DNA of 64,000 nt. Source: Trileptium ribeirensis (lineage: Eukaryota > Nematoda > Enoplea > Enoplida > Thoracostomopsidae). The notes under the pieces were generated by a model. The model was not told the DNA's origin and did no database searches. It worked only from the letters and a program-made list of their open reading frames with translations. The DNA is taken from positions 62,001 to 126,000 of the forward strand of contig JASANE010003760.1 of NCBI GenBank assembly GCA_030248225.1, given 5' to 3'. The translations under genes were made by a program, and so were the position numbers. Within the stretch, counting starts at the first letter, position 1. Every line of letters begins with the position of its first letter. Below, piece by piece: positions 1 to 13,400 of the stretch.

Positions 1-195
1 TATTCTTTGATTGTATTGGATCTTGCTCATTGTGTATATATTGCATATGTTTGGAGCACAGAAGAAGCAAAAATGTGGAAAATTCTTAACAAAATTTTTA
101 AACCGGAATTCCGGTTCCGGTGTTGTTTATGCCTTTTGCAGGAACCGCAACCGGAACACGATTTTCGCGGGAATCGGAATTACGGTCACATCCTG
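1..195 (+). mobile_element. Right end of a CAGGG-terminated hAT-like non-autonomous repeat (copy a)
   Basis: The segment shares its order of motifs with 24520-24696: a stretch around an AAAAATGTGGAAAATT-like run, then CCGGAATTCCGGTTCCGG, then alternating CCGGAA/CCGCAA blocks, ending TCCTG at 195. The complete relatives at 23529-24696 and 52655-53741 begin CAGGG and end CCCTG, with 8-bp target duplications, so this is read as the right-hand end of a third copy, cut by the window edge. The open frame of 76 codons here is conserved in the other copies only because the DNA is; I do not treat it as a gene. Confidence 0.75.
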
Positions 196-322
196 ATATT
201 AATATTTAATTTCAATATTAACGATATAGCATTTTAATTTACAATTAAAGAATTGGATCCGATTCAATGCGAGGAGCACAGTGACGGATGACTTGCCATG
301 GGGAGAATTTCCGTAATTTCCA

Positions 323-480
323 AGGGTAAAGCTAACCTGTCTCAGGACGGTCTATGCCCAGCTCACGTTCCGTATTGGTCGGTGAACAATCCAACGCTTG
401 GCGTCGGCTTCACAATGATATGAAGAGCCGACATCGAAGGATCAAAAAGCAACGTCGCTGTGGACGCATGGCTGCACCAA
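323..480 (-). pseudogene. 28S rRNA fragment, antisense
   Basis: Read on the minus strand this matches the conserved 3' part of animal large-subunit rRNA. On the plus strand recognisable blocks are AACCTGTCTCAGGACGGTCT, CAGCTCACGTTCC, GTGAACAATCCAACGCTTGG, CTTCACAATGAT, GAAGAGCCGACATCGAAGG and ATCAAAAAGCAACGTCGCT, in the order found in the rRNA complement. There are substitutions and a short deletion in the usual GAATTCTG stretch, and neither flank continues into rRNA, so it is a dead or rRNA-derived repeat fragment, not an active gene. Recognition is from memory of the conserved sequence. Confidence 0.85.
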
Positions 481-859
481 GGTGGGCACAGCGGGTTCAT
501 AACGGGCTCAAATGAAACGCTAGGATAAGGGAGTCATTATAACTTTTATATCAATTAATATTAAGTAAATAAAATAATTTCTAAACCATTATAACACCGA
601 AATTATGAGGCACGACTTCAGTTGTCTAAATAAATCGGTGGATTCTAAATGAATTGGTTCGGGGTCGGATTCATTGAAAAGCCCGAAGTTACACGCCAGA
701 ATCTGGTCCGCACCTGGAAAGTTTAAGCCGATCCGAAGTCACGGGACGAAGCAGCAATGACTCACAATCGGTGTTTTGAAAAGCACTTTGTTTAGTACAA
801 ATTTCATCAGTGAAAATGAACACTGAGGAATTTGACAATTCACTGTTGAATTTTTGTAG
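481..859. other. Intergenic, nothing recognised
   Basis: AT-rich DNA with no supported open frame. I see no repeat or RNA gene here. Confidence 0.5.
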
Positions 860-1328
860 TGCGTGACTAAACTTAAAATGACACCGGCAACCATCCTATT
901 TTGTATTTTTGGATAAAATTTTTTACGGAACGCTTTTTGGTCAATTGAAATTCACTTAAAACTGTTCGCGAACACAACGCTCGCAACTGAAATCTAACCA
1001 TTTTGTGTACGCGAAAAGTGAAGTGAAATTACCCAAATCTTTGAGAACGAAAATTTATCGATTTGATTGTGACGTCACTTTTGCATTAAATTTGTTCGCC
1101 AACGCTGTATAATCCAAAAGTGAACAGAATTTCTGCAAACTGAAATCGCCAAAATTCTGTTCTAACACAAGGTCTAATTTCTGGCACTTGATGTGATTTT
1201 ACCAATTATCGGTTAGCGAAAAACCGAATCAAATTAAGCCCTAGTTTTCCGTAACAAGGGCTTGCGATTCAATATCGGTAATGACAGAATAGGATGGTTG
1301 GCGGGATCACCATACGTTTACTCACGCA
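860..1328. mobile_element. Short terminal-inverted-repeat element (GTTCGCGAAC family, copy 1)
   Basis: The left end reads TGCGTGACTAAAC and the right end reads GTTTACTCACGCA, a 13-base inverted repeat with one mismatch; the similarity continues inward, both ends reaching an ACCATCCTATT-like block. Inside are GTTCGCGAAC and an AAATCGCCAAAATTCTG block found in opposite orientation near 27838 in the longer relative at 27673-28785. No transposase is encoded, so this is a non-autonomous DNA element of about 469 bp. The superfamily and target duplication are unclear. Confidence 0.7.
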
Positions 1329-3200
1329 TAAATTTCCTGTTGGCTGCACGGTCAACTGTCACAGATCATGTAGTGTTTCCAAGAACTGAGGCGTACGGGA
1401 CGGATTCATCTGAGTACAACGTTTCTTACAGGTATCGTAAACTCGCAATTTTATTTATCATGTTCCGTCATGTCAAATTTTTCAGCTGATACAAATTACA
1501 AAGTAAAATGGTACAAGCACATCTCACGTATAGGGGCTGGTAAGGTACCGCGAGATACTTCACTGGACCCGGCAGGTGATATATGTATATACATAGGAAC
1601 ATCCGTTTACATTTCATATATTATTACAGGTACATTATCAAAATACAAGGAATACAAGGAGGTATCCTACAAGACCCGGCCGTCCAGAAACACATAATTG
1701 TACGCGAATTATTGGTATAGATAAGGGGTAAGTCATACAAGTTTCACATACCAATAACAATCACAAAATCATTCATAAACGGTACAATAAATGCATGCAA
1801 ATCAAATGTACTCTTTGTACAATTACCATATAGCCACAAACCGTCTATATAAATCGAATCTTAGGTCATTATTCATAAAATTGCATCTATGTAACGATAA
1901 ATCTTACAATTATACCGATAGATCATATAATTGCAGCAATACATTATACCGATAGATCATTTTATAGTTATGGATGCGGTACAACTTTTGCAAACCCCAA
2001 GCGGTTAAATACAAGATTTACAAAATCGGTACAAGCCACATGTATTTCGATCATGTTGTCCTGAATGTACTTCCGGAAATGTGTTAAAAGAGTTAACCAA
2101 AGACGACGGTATACTTAAATGTGTCCAAGAAGTACAACTGCAATAAGATCACTACGATACACTAATTATACTTTTCCAAATGTCTACTGTAGATAGTTCT
2201 ACTGTGGTGCCACAAGCTAGATAAATAATTTCCCTTTTACCCGGTAAAGAATCTGGTAAATGAAATACATGATTATACAATGACAAAAGCATGAGCACAC
2301 AAAGATAGACAGATAAATACAGGAGTACGTGTACAGATAGTTAAAGGCATACATACACGATATATAAGAACACGCATACAAATTATAGTCTGACTAATCG
2401 ACAGTAAGCGCACGATTATCCATACCGAATAACGCTAAATTCATCAAAGTTGCTCGACCAATTCAACATCGAACCCTCGATAAGATACACACGCACACGT
2501 ACTCGCTCAGGGAAAGGGACCTCCTCGAATTTGGCTCAGGAACATCGATTTTGCTGTCTATAGCGCACCTGGCCATATGGTTCAGTAATGTTACATAACC
2601 TATTATACTGTGGTAAGGACTAATCTACAGCCGCATAACAATCCAGAATGGATCTCTTACATATACATTCAACGCGTTGTCCTCACTTATCCTCATATAG
2701 TATACCGCAATCCATAAAAGAGTTTCAAAGTTAAAGTTGGCTGCTCATATTTTTATTCACCGCAGGAGAAAAGATACGTTTGCCTCCAATCACTGCTCAA
2801 TCCCGTCTTTCCTTAAATTCAAATCTCTCACAATTTGTCCATGAGAGATTGAGCCTGCAACATGTAGATATAGCTCTACGCCATGCATCTTTGTTTTTCG
2901 GCTCCAACTGGAGAAAATTTACATGGCCATTTAAATAATTTTTTTGGCATACCCAGGTCATCCCCCCGCAAATCCCAGTTATTTTGAGGTGACACCAAAA
3001 GTGGTCGTACTAAAAATAACAGTTACAAAACTTCAATATTGCTATTTATATTTCGAGTATTTATGACATAATCGCAAGAAAAGTAAAATAGGATGTGGAC
3101 CCATTTTCGGTACTTAAATAACAAATACTCACATTTTCATTTGCCGAAAAGTGTGGGTGCCATGTGCATTATCGGGGGAAATATCGACGGGGGGGGGTAA
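1329..3200. other. Intergenic, no gene recognised
   Basis: AT-rich sequence with short direct repeats (an ATTATACCGATAGATCAT block occurs twice between about 1912 and 1966). The block CAGTTATTTTGAGGTGACACC near 2977 recurs inverted near 8598 with a few differences, so it is part of some dispersed repeat. The small open frames are scattered and do not resemble proteins I know. Confidence 0.45.
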
Positions 3201-3229
3201 ATTTAAATTTTTACAAACATTTTTTGGCC

Positions 3230-3480
3230 AATTTTTTGCTATGTGTACACTTCGCAAAAATCAGCCAAGAAATTCTATTTTCGACAATTGTGATGCTATT
3301 AGGAGCCGTTACTGTCTTAAAGCCCACCCAGAGGCTACTAACGTGTCTTTTCACCCATTATTTAAATTTTTAAGCATATTTTTTGACCAAAAATTCTATT
3401 TTCGACGCTTGTGGTGTTATTAGAAGCCGTTACTGTCTTATTAAACCCATCCAGAGGCTACTAACATGTCTTTTAACCTT
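3230..3480. repeat. Two-unit tandem duplication, period about 121 bp
   Basis: A block starting AATTCTATTTTCGAC occurs at 3271 and again at 3392. Both copies run through GAGCCGTTACTGTCTTA or AAGCCGTTACTGTCTTA, a CCAGAGGCTACTAAC block and TGTCTTTT, and end in TTTTTGGCCAA or TTTTTGACCAA. The offset is 121 bases. Divergence is modest, with a few indels. The overlapping short open frames are by-products of the duplication. Confidence 0.85.
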
Positions 3481-4367
3481 CTTATTTTTATTTTTGGGCA
3501 TTTTTCTGTGTTCTGAATCAATATCGAACATGGAAGATTTTGGTGAAGTGGGGTGGGAGCGAACACGGGAATTTTGGCGAGTGGGGTGGGTGAATAGCCG
3601 AATGGGGAATCTCCCATAATGGAGAGGCCAGAAACATGCAATAAAAACGATATGTATGCTGATAATGCATGAAACACGAAAAAATGCAACCACAACCCCT
3701 CGTTAACCTGGGGTTATGGTATTCCCCCAAGTTAGAGCTGGGGGTGCTGCTCAAGGTTGGAGCTGGGGATCCCAGCAAAACGCCTCAAGTAAAATTTTGG
3801 TCCTGTAGAGAAACCAGTTTGCCAGTTAAAAATTCAATGAGTAGATTCAATTTCAAGATTACTCAGCGCTTCCAACCACGCTTATCTGTCACAAAAAATT
3901 CTTATTATACATTTCATTTCAGTACACAGTTCCAATAAGATGCTGGCGCATGAGCCAACTGCAATCACTTCAGGTTGAAAACCTTATACTTAACGGCTGA
4001 TTGACTCGCACTAGACGCACCATGACGACCGAACATAGCAGCCACAACTTTAGCCAGATTTAGTTGTCATTATTCTTATTGCCTTTATATGTCATCTTAA
4101 TAAACATGCATAATAAAATGTTTAATGTATACAGTTCTGGACCACGCGAACAATTCACGTAACATTAACAGATACTCAGTATTACTATTCACGAACTTTC
4201 TGAGCGCGATTTGCTTTTGTGATGTGCGTATACGTGTACAGTTTCAATCGATGTAATCCATTACTAGTAGCACCGACCAGCGATAGAAAAATACTACGAA
4301 AAAGTACGTTTCTTCAAAAATAGAAGCACGATGTCACTACGTTCATAACATGAAATTTTTAAAATAC
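3481..4367. other. Presumed intron of the FAM120-family gene, no exon found
   Basis: The last exon I can place ends at 4368 with a donor site, so transcription should continue leftwards. Downstream exons were not found. A GGAGCTGGGG/TTAGAGCTGGGGG motif is repeated near 3734-3775. The rest is AT-rich and unrecognised. Confidence 0.4.
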
Positions 4368-4464
4368 CTTCGCCTAATCCAAGACGCTGCATTTTCTCGC
4401 GAAGCTTAACAACGTCGTCATCTCCCATATCGGCGGGTTTCGGCACATGCTTGATGTCGTGCAG
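4368..4464 (-). CDS. FAM120: FAM120-family gene, exon ending at 4368
   Basis: 97 bases, acceptor TACTATCTTAG, donor GTATTT, exit phase 1. It encodes LHDIKHVPKPADMG and a charged VVKLREKMQRLGLGE helix-like segment. I do not recognise it as a family block. It is kept for its clean splice sites, correct phase and uninterrupted reading. Confidence 0.7.
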
Positions 4465-7400
4465 CTAAGATAGTAATTAAATAAACAAAATGAGTACCAA
4501 ACATAGTGCCATCAACGAATATGGAATAACTCCAACTAACACAATTAAAGTGCGGTTTGAAGAGTTTTTAAATATCTTCTCTCGTAGCTGCATTAACATA
4601 GCAATTACACAGAAACAATGACATCCGGTACCGATGGGCCAATATCCCAGGAGACCACTGAAAACCAACAAAACAGCGGAGATTTTGCGTAAAATACAGT
4701 CCAATGATAGTCAACTATTGCCCTTAAACTAAAAAAATTATAGCCTAAATTCATCTCAAAAGTGAAAATCTAAAATTTTGGAGATATAACAGGAGACCAG
4801 ACTTGATGCTCAGCTTCAATTCAGAGCCCAGCGATTCTAGTAAAAAGTGCAGCAAAAACTCGAGTCCAAATACGTAAACCCAGTTTAACAATAAAATTTT
4901 AGCTATTTTGGGGTACCCGACAACATGCTAGAATGCCACTGGAACCAAACTAAAAGCACGATATCAGCAATCTAAGCAATTGTACAATCTAAGATATGTA
5001 AAATAACGAATATCGTCAGCTTGCAAATTGGACAATGGAATGTGCTCCTAACGCCGAAATTCGGCACAAAAAGAGAAATTTGCTGCAATCGATGTGTATT
5101 AGTTCAGGTTAAAAATTTTAAAAATATGCAATGTCAAATCATGAGTTCGGGGCGGTGCTAGGAGAATAAGGTATGTAGTGTTATATATGCCTGGCTCGTC
5201 CACTGAATCTAAATAGTACTTGAGAACCCGGGACACTCAACTTCAAGCTGGGAGAATCAGAAGTGCCTATGTGATTTACCCCGCATTGGAGAGTAACAGT
5301 CGTAGCCCCTACGTCAACAGGTATCATAATTACATTTTATGGTGTTTCCCATGCCTTTCACAGCAAATACACCGCTGTTCTGTTACATATTTATTCTTTT
5401 TATACGGAAAAATTTGCACGTAATGGGTAAGGAAAAAGAAACCCTGTGGAAAAATACATTTCAAATATATATTTTTTGCAAACTGGCCCTTGTTATACTG
5501 CTGTATTGTAAAAATGCTATTATTACTTTATAATTATGGCAGTGTAGAAGATGGTGATAACGACAACAAGATTAGTGTAATAATGCTTTTCGAAAAATGC
5601 TTACAGCAACAATTCTGTCGCTAAAATTGTCGTGGACTAGCTTATACGTAAAACCCTGGTCTTTCCAGAGGACCCCGCCAGTCATAACTTTTGAACCGTT
5701 AAAGATACAGAGATGATTTTGGTACCGCTCGATTCTGCTGGATGAGGCGGTTTAGAAATAATACTCATTTTAACAACATCCCTGACAATTTTTTTTTCGA
5801 TTTTTTGAGGTCCCAATAGTCTCCCTTTGGGAACCCAAAAATGTTTTTCGTCGGAATATGGTCATGTTGGACACATTTCGACTCGGATTGGTGAGAGAAA
5901 TCCACTGATATGTAGTTTATTGAAATCTACGCCATTGTTACAAACTTATTATGGCTCAAGCAACCCTTTGTAACCCCAAGGGACGGATATAAAATGCAGG
6001 CCACGCCGTTCTCGATATACTAAGCCTAAGCCTTAGTCTTAGCCTAAGCTAAAGTTCTTATAAGACATACACTAAGCCTAAGTCGAAGGCGACCACCCCC
6101 GAACCGCCGCTCTAAAATGTTCTTTTTTCTAACGTTATAAATGTACCGCCCCTCAGGGTTATTTGGGCTCTCATAACTTTCTAACGGTGGAGTAGATTTC
6201 AATAAACTACATACCCGTCAGTAGATTTCTTTCATCAAGCCGAGTCGAACGGTACCCAACATGAGCATAGTCCGAAGAAAAAATTTTTGGGTTCCCAAGG
6301 GGGAAACATTGGAACCTCAAAAATTGAAAAAATTGTCGGCGATATGGGAAAAATGAGCACTCTCTAAACCGCCTCATCTAGCCAAATGGATTAGTACCAA
6401 AATCAGCACTGTATCTTCGAGCGTTCAAAAGTTATGAATGGTGGGCCTTCTAGGTAAGACCCTAAGCCTGTATGAACCTTCAATTGTTACGATAAATGTA
6501 ACAAATATGGTCCTATTATATGTTTTTAATCGTGCATCCAGTCGCTAAAATTACACTGGACCCTAATCACCATTATTATGTCAAACCGCTGTTGTTTCCT
6601 GTTGTTACTATATTAGATTTTTACATGAAATAAACATGTTTAATGATGTATTCAGGTGACCTAACAATATACAGGACTGATGAAGCTATAACAAATGTTA
6701 TGTTTTTAAAATAACTTACTTCACCACCAGCGGTTTCTGAAGCGAAAGGCTCTAAGTTTTGCTGATCTAACGGCGGAGTACCAGGACGCAGTGCTGAAAC
6801 ACAGCAATCACACAACGTATCTTTAGGCAAAATCACACTAGTCCTTAACTAAATGCAGCGATGGACGTAAAGGCTACGCAAATTTTAAAACGAATTGTCT
6901 GGGCTGTGTAAACGTTCATGAAGCTATAAAATTCTGACAATAATTTATCGTCTTATGTATTGATTGACACGGCATGTCACTGATGTTCGCGGTTCGCGAG
7001 TATGAAAAAATGTCTTCTATAATCCACCCATTCGTAAACATCATCACACTGGATTTATGAATTTATATGCCGCGTATTGACCGTGGACGAGCTATGTGTA
7101 TGTTTTCCTCGCAACGAGTTTTTAGATGTTTAAGAGCTGTTCAGTAGAAAATTGGAAATAACATCTGTCTGGTTTTGCAAACTGCTAAAGGTCTATTTTC
7201 CTATCAATAACTGCACTTCAGTTTAGTTCATGTGCTAATGGAGGCGTAAATTAAAATGGTTTCGTGTTTCAGGCAGTTCCACAGCGACATTAGCGTTACT
7301 AGCAGTAGCGATAACCACAGTAGTGGATATAGTAGTGTCGGTATACAAACAAAATATTGGCAAATAGTAGCAATGTCTAGAAATTTCTACCCCCAGTGAG

Positions 7401-10400
7401 TTTTAAGGTAATTCGAGTTTGGGGCGGGCAAAACTTAGCAGAATCTCGCATTCCGGAAGGGGACACCGTCAGTTAGCCAGAATACCATCGGCAGCAATAC
7501 CCTGCTGCCTGCATAGATATAATATATCACGGTAGACAAGTTAAATTAGATAATACAGCGCCAGAATGAATCAAACAGCAGTCATAAATATCTACCTAGA
7601 GTTGTTTTGTCAATATGAGTTTAAGATGACGAATTTCCAGAAAAAATGTTACAACTAGCATTTATTATATATGTTTTATGTGTCAGTCAAATTATTGAGT
7701 TAAAATTGATTCTGTTTGATTTTTCGTGCACTTTTCCTGTGGTACAAATATGTTCACCTTATAAAACTACATTTAAGTCTTAGAAATAGTAGTATTTGTT
7801 AAGAAATATTTACCATAAATAAAACATGATTTTAATAACAACGGTAGTTGGGAATTATATTTGGCTGAACGGGGAAGTATCGGGTGATTATGGCCAACAC
7901 TGAGAATTTCGAGAGTGAGGGAGGATTCGCCACACTGTGGACAGGGCAGAATCCTGAATAAAATTAAAAACACCACCTATATATACGCCGAAACACATCA
8001 GGTGAGCACATAAATACCTGCAGTAACTTGGTGGTACGTGCAACCGGCAGAAATACTAAGATTTCTGCCCGGTCAGCCGAGGATAACTGTAAACCCCGGT
8101 TATCTGGTGGAAAGTCACAATTTAATAATATCGTTTTTTCCTTTACCCTATACAATGTTGTTTTCGCTGCATATGCACCTGTATTCTCCATATGTGGAGA
8201 ACTTTCGTCCTCTTCCTGGTTTCTCCAGCCCATGTCTTCAAGTAAATTTCAGTGTCACCTATTTCCAGCCACAGGAACTTTTTTGCGCGACTAAACTTAT
8301 CGAATTTGTCTCTCACGAATTAAAAAAGCGAATATTTTTATTTTAGTTAAAAATACTCAAATTTATCTCTACCGGACTAAAACACAAACTAAAAATCTAA
8401 TTTTTATATATGCGCAATTGCATACAAGTCATTAACTTGCACATATTTGAAAGTTTTAACTGACAGTTACAGTATTTTTACGCTTTATTCTTCTCACGAT
8501 TTTATCAGAAACAATGTAATGATGAAAGCTGTAGTATTAATTTTACTCGTCAACGGTTTTGTTAAAGCGATTATTTTGATGTCACCCCAAAATAACTCGG
8601 AAGCCTAAATTCACTACAGGGGCATTGTCTGCGGCAACTGCTGAAATCGTGGAGCACTCCGTGTAGAGGCCGGCATATACATAACAATGGGTTTTGTCTA
8701 CAATATCTATGAAAAAATAGATATGTCCCACCAAAACACAGGAAATAACTGTATAAAAGGTCCATTTGTGAAAAATGTATGAAAGTTTTTGGTTGTTAAA
8801 CCAGCAAATATTGCGTTTGCAACATAACACGCAAAAAAATATATCACATTATAAGATGCGATTACAAATTAAAAGATACAACATACGATAGATACTAGAA
8901 ATACTTCATTTTTAGCTTATACATATTTCGACATGTATAAGTTGTGCGATATTTAAAAACACAGGCCTTTTGTACGAGATACTAATGCTAGAACAATTAT
9001 TAATTCAAAAACACGACACAAACATACCATTAGTTGAGAAATATTTTTGATATCCCTGTTTGGTTCCATTCATAAAATATTGCACGCTTCGCACAAATCG
9101 TTCAGCTTTCTTCGCTCTAACAGTATCGTCAGAATCGCTACGAAAAATGAAATTCCCAATTGCAAGCAAATCGTCGATTGTTGTTAAATTACGGATAAAA
9201 GCAACGACTGCTGGAACAATTACTTTGTAGTCGTTCTGCAAAGGAAACCATTCCCAAAGTATATAATTTTTGATAAATATTACAAGCAGAAGCTTTGGTA
9301 AAATCTCGCAGAAATAGGCATATACATAATAACCGACCGCACTAAAAAATCGAAAACAATTTTCCTACATCACTGAAGTTGTACCGCACAGCGGCAACGT
9401 TTTCCGATTAGACGTAAGCTTATATCATAGTTTCAAAGAGTATAAAAGCCCAAAGTAGTGTCATCTAGTTTACAAATGGTAGCGGTCATAGTAGAAATAT
9501 CCAAATCTTATGACAAGATTTCAGTCTAGCACAATACCTTGTGATAACATTTTCCATGCCTTCAAAGACTCTGAGAATGAACATTACTAGCAGGTATTTG
9601 CCCTCTAAAGCGATGGATCTTGGGCATCTATTTATTAGATTGAAAAAATATTGCAAAAACTAACCTTGTTTTCCACCGATGTACTGGCTAACAATTCAGC
9701 GTAAAAACCACGAAGCTCTTCCGCCGTAACAAGAAATGTTCCTAAACACAAAATGTTCAAATCCATACTGAATGTTTACTTAAAATATTTACGAGTTAAA
9801 TTTTTATTGAAGCAAATACAATGTTTCAACCTACAGCTGTGTAATTTACATGTTTTTTCAAAACGGTCGTTTGGTCTGATTACCGTTTCATTGGGTTTGA
9901 ATAGAAATTTTTGGGTCTAACTCAAGGCAGCAAAAACAGGGTATGTATACGTTATGCATTCATGTATATATAAAATACATATATATAAACGTTAAATAAT
10001 TCGCTTAAGGTTAACACGCCAGAGCTTAACACACATGTATACACTATCTACGGCCGAGATATACATTTTTACAATACAGCGAAAAGTAACCGTAATGATT
10101 CATGTACCGCGGAACATGAATATTTGTAGACAACGGAAGATTTGAGGGCATTCGGGTTACGGTCTTTAAAGCTACAATAATGACGAATTCTTTTGCCTAT
10201 TTCAATGACAATTTGTAGCTTAAAATTCAAATGTTTTTCTACTGAATCTATCGACTTGACACCTATCAAGGAGGATTTCAGAGCATATCGGCGTATCTAC
10301 TAGAACCGGCACAAAGCTAAACAATGCCCAGACTGGCAACTCCACAGTCTTTCATCACGGCTTGTCATGTTGTTCTGTACTTAGAGGAGAGTATTTTTCA

Positions 10401-13400
10401 ATTATTGTAACACAATCTAACAATTCTGCACGCAGTTAAAACGATTTATTACGTGTTCTTGAGAATCTCTATATAAGATACAGAAACTCATAGCTTAAAG
10501 ACCTTTCAGTACAGAAACCATTGCTACTGTTCCATAATTAATATCTTGGAGACTTTTACCGTTTATATTATTAATGCTGGAACATGTCGAACAATTCTGT
10601 TACCTGGGCAGCACTTTTACGGGATCAGGGGCTTGCGACGCCGAGACTAGAAACCGCATAAACCGCGCCAGGTCAGCCTTCGCGGACCTACGGCATGTGT
10701 GGAACTCGGCAGACGTGTGCGTTCCCACGAAAGTTCAGATATATAATGCTGCCATTCGACCGATTCTGTTCTACGCCTGCGGAACATGGACAGCGAAGTT
10801 GCTACTCAGCAGCACATCAACACGTTCGAGAACTTGTGTCGACGCCAGATTCTAGCCGTAACAAAGTTCGATCACATCAGGAATGAAGACCTTCGTCGAA
10901 GAATTGGTCACGACACCGAGGTGTCCACTATGCTGAGGAGAGAGCGTTTCCGGTTGCTCGGCCATGTTCTGAGGATGTCCGACAACAGGATCTCGAAATC
11001 ACAGGCTAAAGCAACGCCCCCGGACGCCTGGACCCGACCGCGCGGAAGATCTCACGAGACCTGGCGACGTCAAACAGCCAAGGATAGTCACGAGCATTTT
11101 CGATACGTGCCGCTACGCCAATGGCAACAATACCCGCTGTCGCATATCGAACCAAGTACAGCGAACAAAGAGTGGAGACGAGTGATCAGCATTGAGGCCC
11201 CCACAACCGTGGGGCCAGGTGAATACCAAGTGAATTAATATTAATGATATATTATATATATTATTTAATTGTAATCTTTATAAAGATTGTAATCTACTCG
11301 CTTAATTAATGAAGACCTTCCCATAGAGCTATTTTAGAGCTGACCCGATCCGATACGTCCAGACCCCTCGACTTTTTTCAATTTAGTTAGTGTTAAATTA
11401 GTTCAATCGATTTAGTTAGTGCTAAATTAGTTAATAAAGTCAATTTAGTTAGTGTTAAATTAGTTAATAAAACATGATACCGGGCATAATAGCAGAGTTT
11501 GCAAGCAGGAATTGAAGTGTAAAAGAAAATCTACACTGACAAATTAATCATTCAATTTAGTTAGTGTTAAATTATTTAATAAAACATGATGCCGGACATT
11601 ATAGCAGAGATTGGAAACAGGAATTGAGGCGTAAAAGAAAATCTACTTTGACAAATTAATCAGTCAATTTAGTTAGTGTTAAATTATTTAATAAAACATG
11701 ATGCCGGACATAATAGCAGAGTTTGGAAACAGGAATTGTGGTGTAAAATAAATTCTACATGGAGGTGAAATTAAAAATCCACATTAAAAGTCGTTGAAGT
11801 CTGAAAAAAATACCAAAAAAACAACAATTCCAAAATTAAATTAATAAAAGTTTTCCACGTTTTACAGCAAAAATATCGAAATTTGAGGACAGACACAAAT
11901 ATGAGGACATTTGAGGATGTGGTCACCCAGCATTAGGATTGTATAATGTGATAAGTAATCCTGGGATACATTTGACCGGTTTAACAGAACATGTGCTCTG
12001 GCTGGACCATTCACTTTGAAATCTCCATAGTGACTGATATTCTAATACAGATGTGACAGGTGGCGAAAGCTGTAGTAGTCTCCAATCCCGTAGCGTGGTC
12101 CCATTATACTTCTACATCGTTCGCAAACAGCCGTTGCTGTGTGCCCCAATGTCTCTGTTTTTGTTGATTCTACCCGAATGGAAATTATGAGTACAACACT
12201 CACCTAGCATTCCAGCGAGCAAGCAAAATCGAATTGGGTGAAGGTTAAGCTGCTTTGCCACTTCGTCCAAAATCAATTCACGGGTTTCCAGGCTGCCACG
12301 GAATGTCAATTTCAAACGCTCGGCAGAAAAATATCGCGGTGGATCGAAAAATGCGTACTCTGCGCCTTCAGCGACGACTGCGTCAAAGTCGTGGTCTCGA
12401 AGAAACGAAATAACCTGAAAGTCATATTATGAAGTGAATACAGTATTACTGCTGAACAGAATATATACAATAAGAAAAATGTAGTAACCAGCAATATTAC
12501 ATGGCGTCGTTAACCTATGTAAGCGTTAACATATAAATACATTCAGTTTAAATGTCAACGCACCAAGTCACGATAAAATTAGGACTAATTCAGCATCCGA
12601 ATATCCTATGTGAATTCGGTGACATTTATATACCTTCTCCGGCGCATCCTATTCAACCTCTTTTTGCAAAGTTTTAAATATTATTAAACATGATTCGTAA
12701 TTTGCCAGTTGTCGTACATTTAAATTTGACAAACAGTACTAACAAAATGTTATCACATTATAATAAACCCAGGCACGACTAACCTCCTGTTTGTGGTCGT
12801 GTACGCTTTGTAGCACTGGAATCATATAATGACGAAGAGCCATTCGTAAAGCCGACTTAAGTCCAACTGGTGGCACCCACAGTACCTTCGGAGGAGGCGT
12901 ACCCTTGCGACGAATATGACGAATAATCTGTTTAATTTTTCCGTGTTTCTCAAACTAAAATTTAAACTACAAATCGTTACTCATTCAATCATATGTACAT
13001 CGACGTGTACAGTGCGTCTATGGTTACTGGTCTACTGAGGAGTAGAGTAAAAATTGACTTCGATGTCTAGCCAGTTGTTAACAAACGAAAACCGGAGGTC
13101 ACACTTATCATAGACCCGGTAACGACTTAACATAATTAAATGAAATTTGTTATGAAAACACGTTTAGAAACCATGCAAGGTCTCACATGCTCCAGGTATA
13201 ACGTTACGACCGAAATGCGACAGAATGATCGCCTAGCTTATTTCCCGGTTAACATTAACTTTTTATATTGCACGTTTTCGCAAATCTTTACATTCTCTTT
13301 GATAAGTAGTACACAAATCTTGTTTGCAAAATGAGAATTTATAGCAATGTAGAAAGCACACACGGACTAAAACCTTATAATGAAAGCATACATTACCGCG

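Noticed and set aside
7..237. Conserved short protein (KIFKPEFRFR...) shared by 1-237, 24520-24879 and 52607-52843
   Set aside because: It is the CCGGAA-rich end of a hAT-like repeat; frame conservation follows from DNA homology and extends outside the frame.
6020..6080. CTAAGCCTAAG runs (also 42095-42150), resembling the TTAGGC telomere repeat of nematodes
   Set aside because: Only two or three imperfect copies, located inside foldback arms that are repeated elsewhere. They are not terminal telomeric arrays and do not identify the phylum.
6660..6690. CTGATGA motif suggestive of a hammerhead ribozyme core
   Set aside because: No GAAA core or flanking stems at the right distances on either strand.
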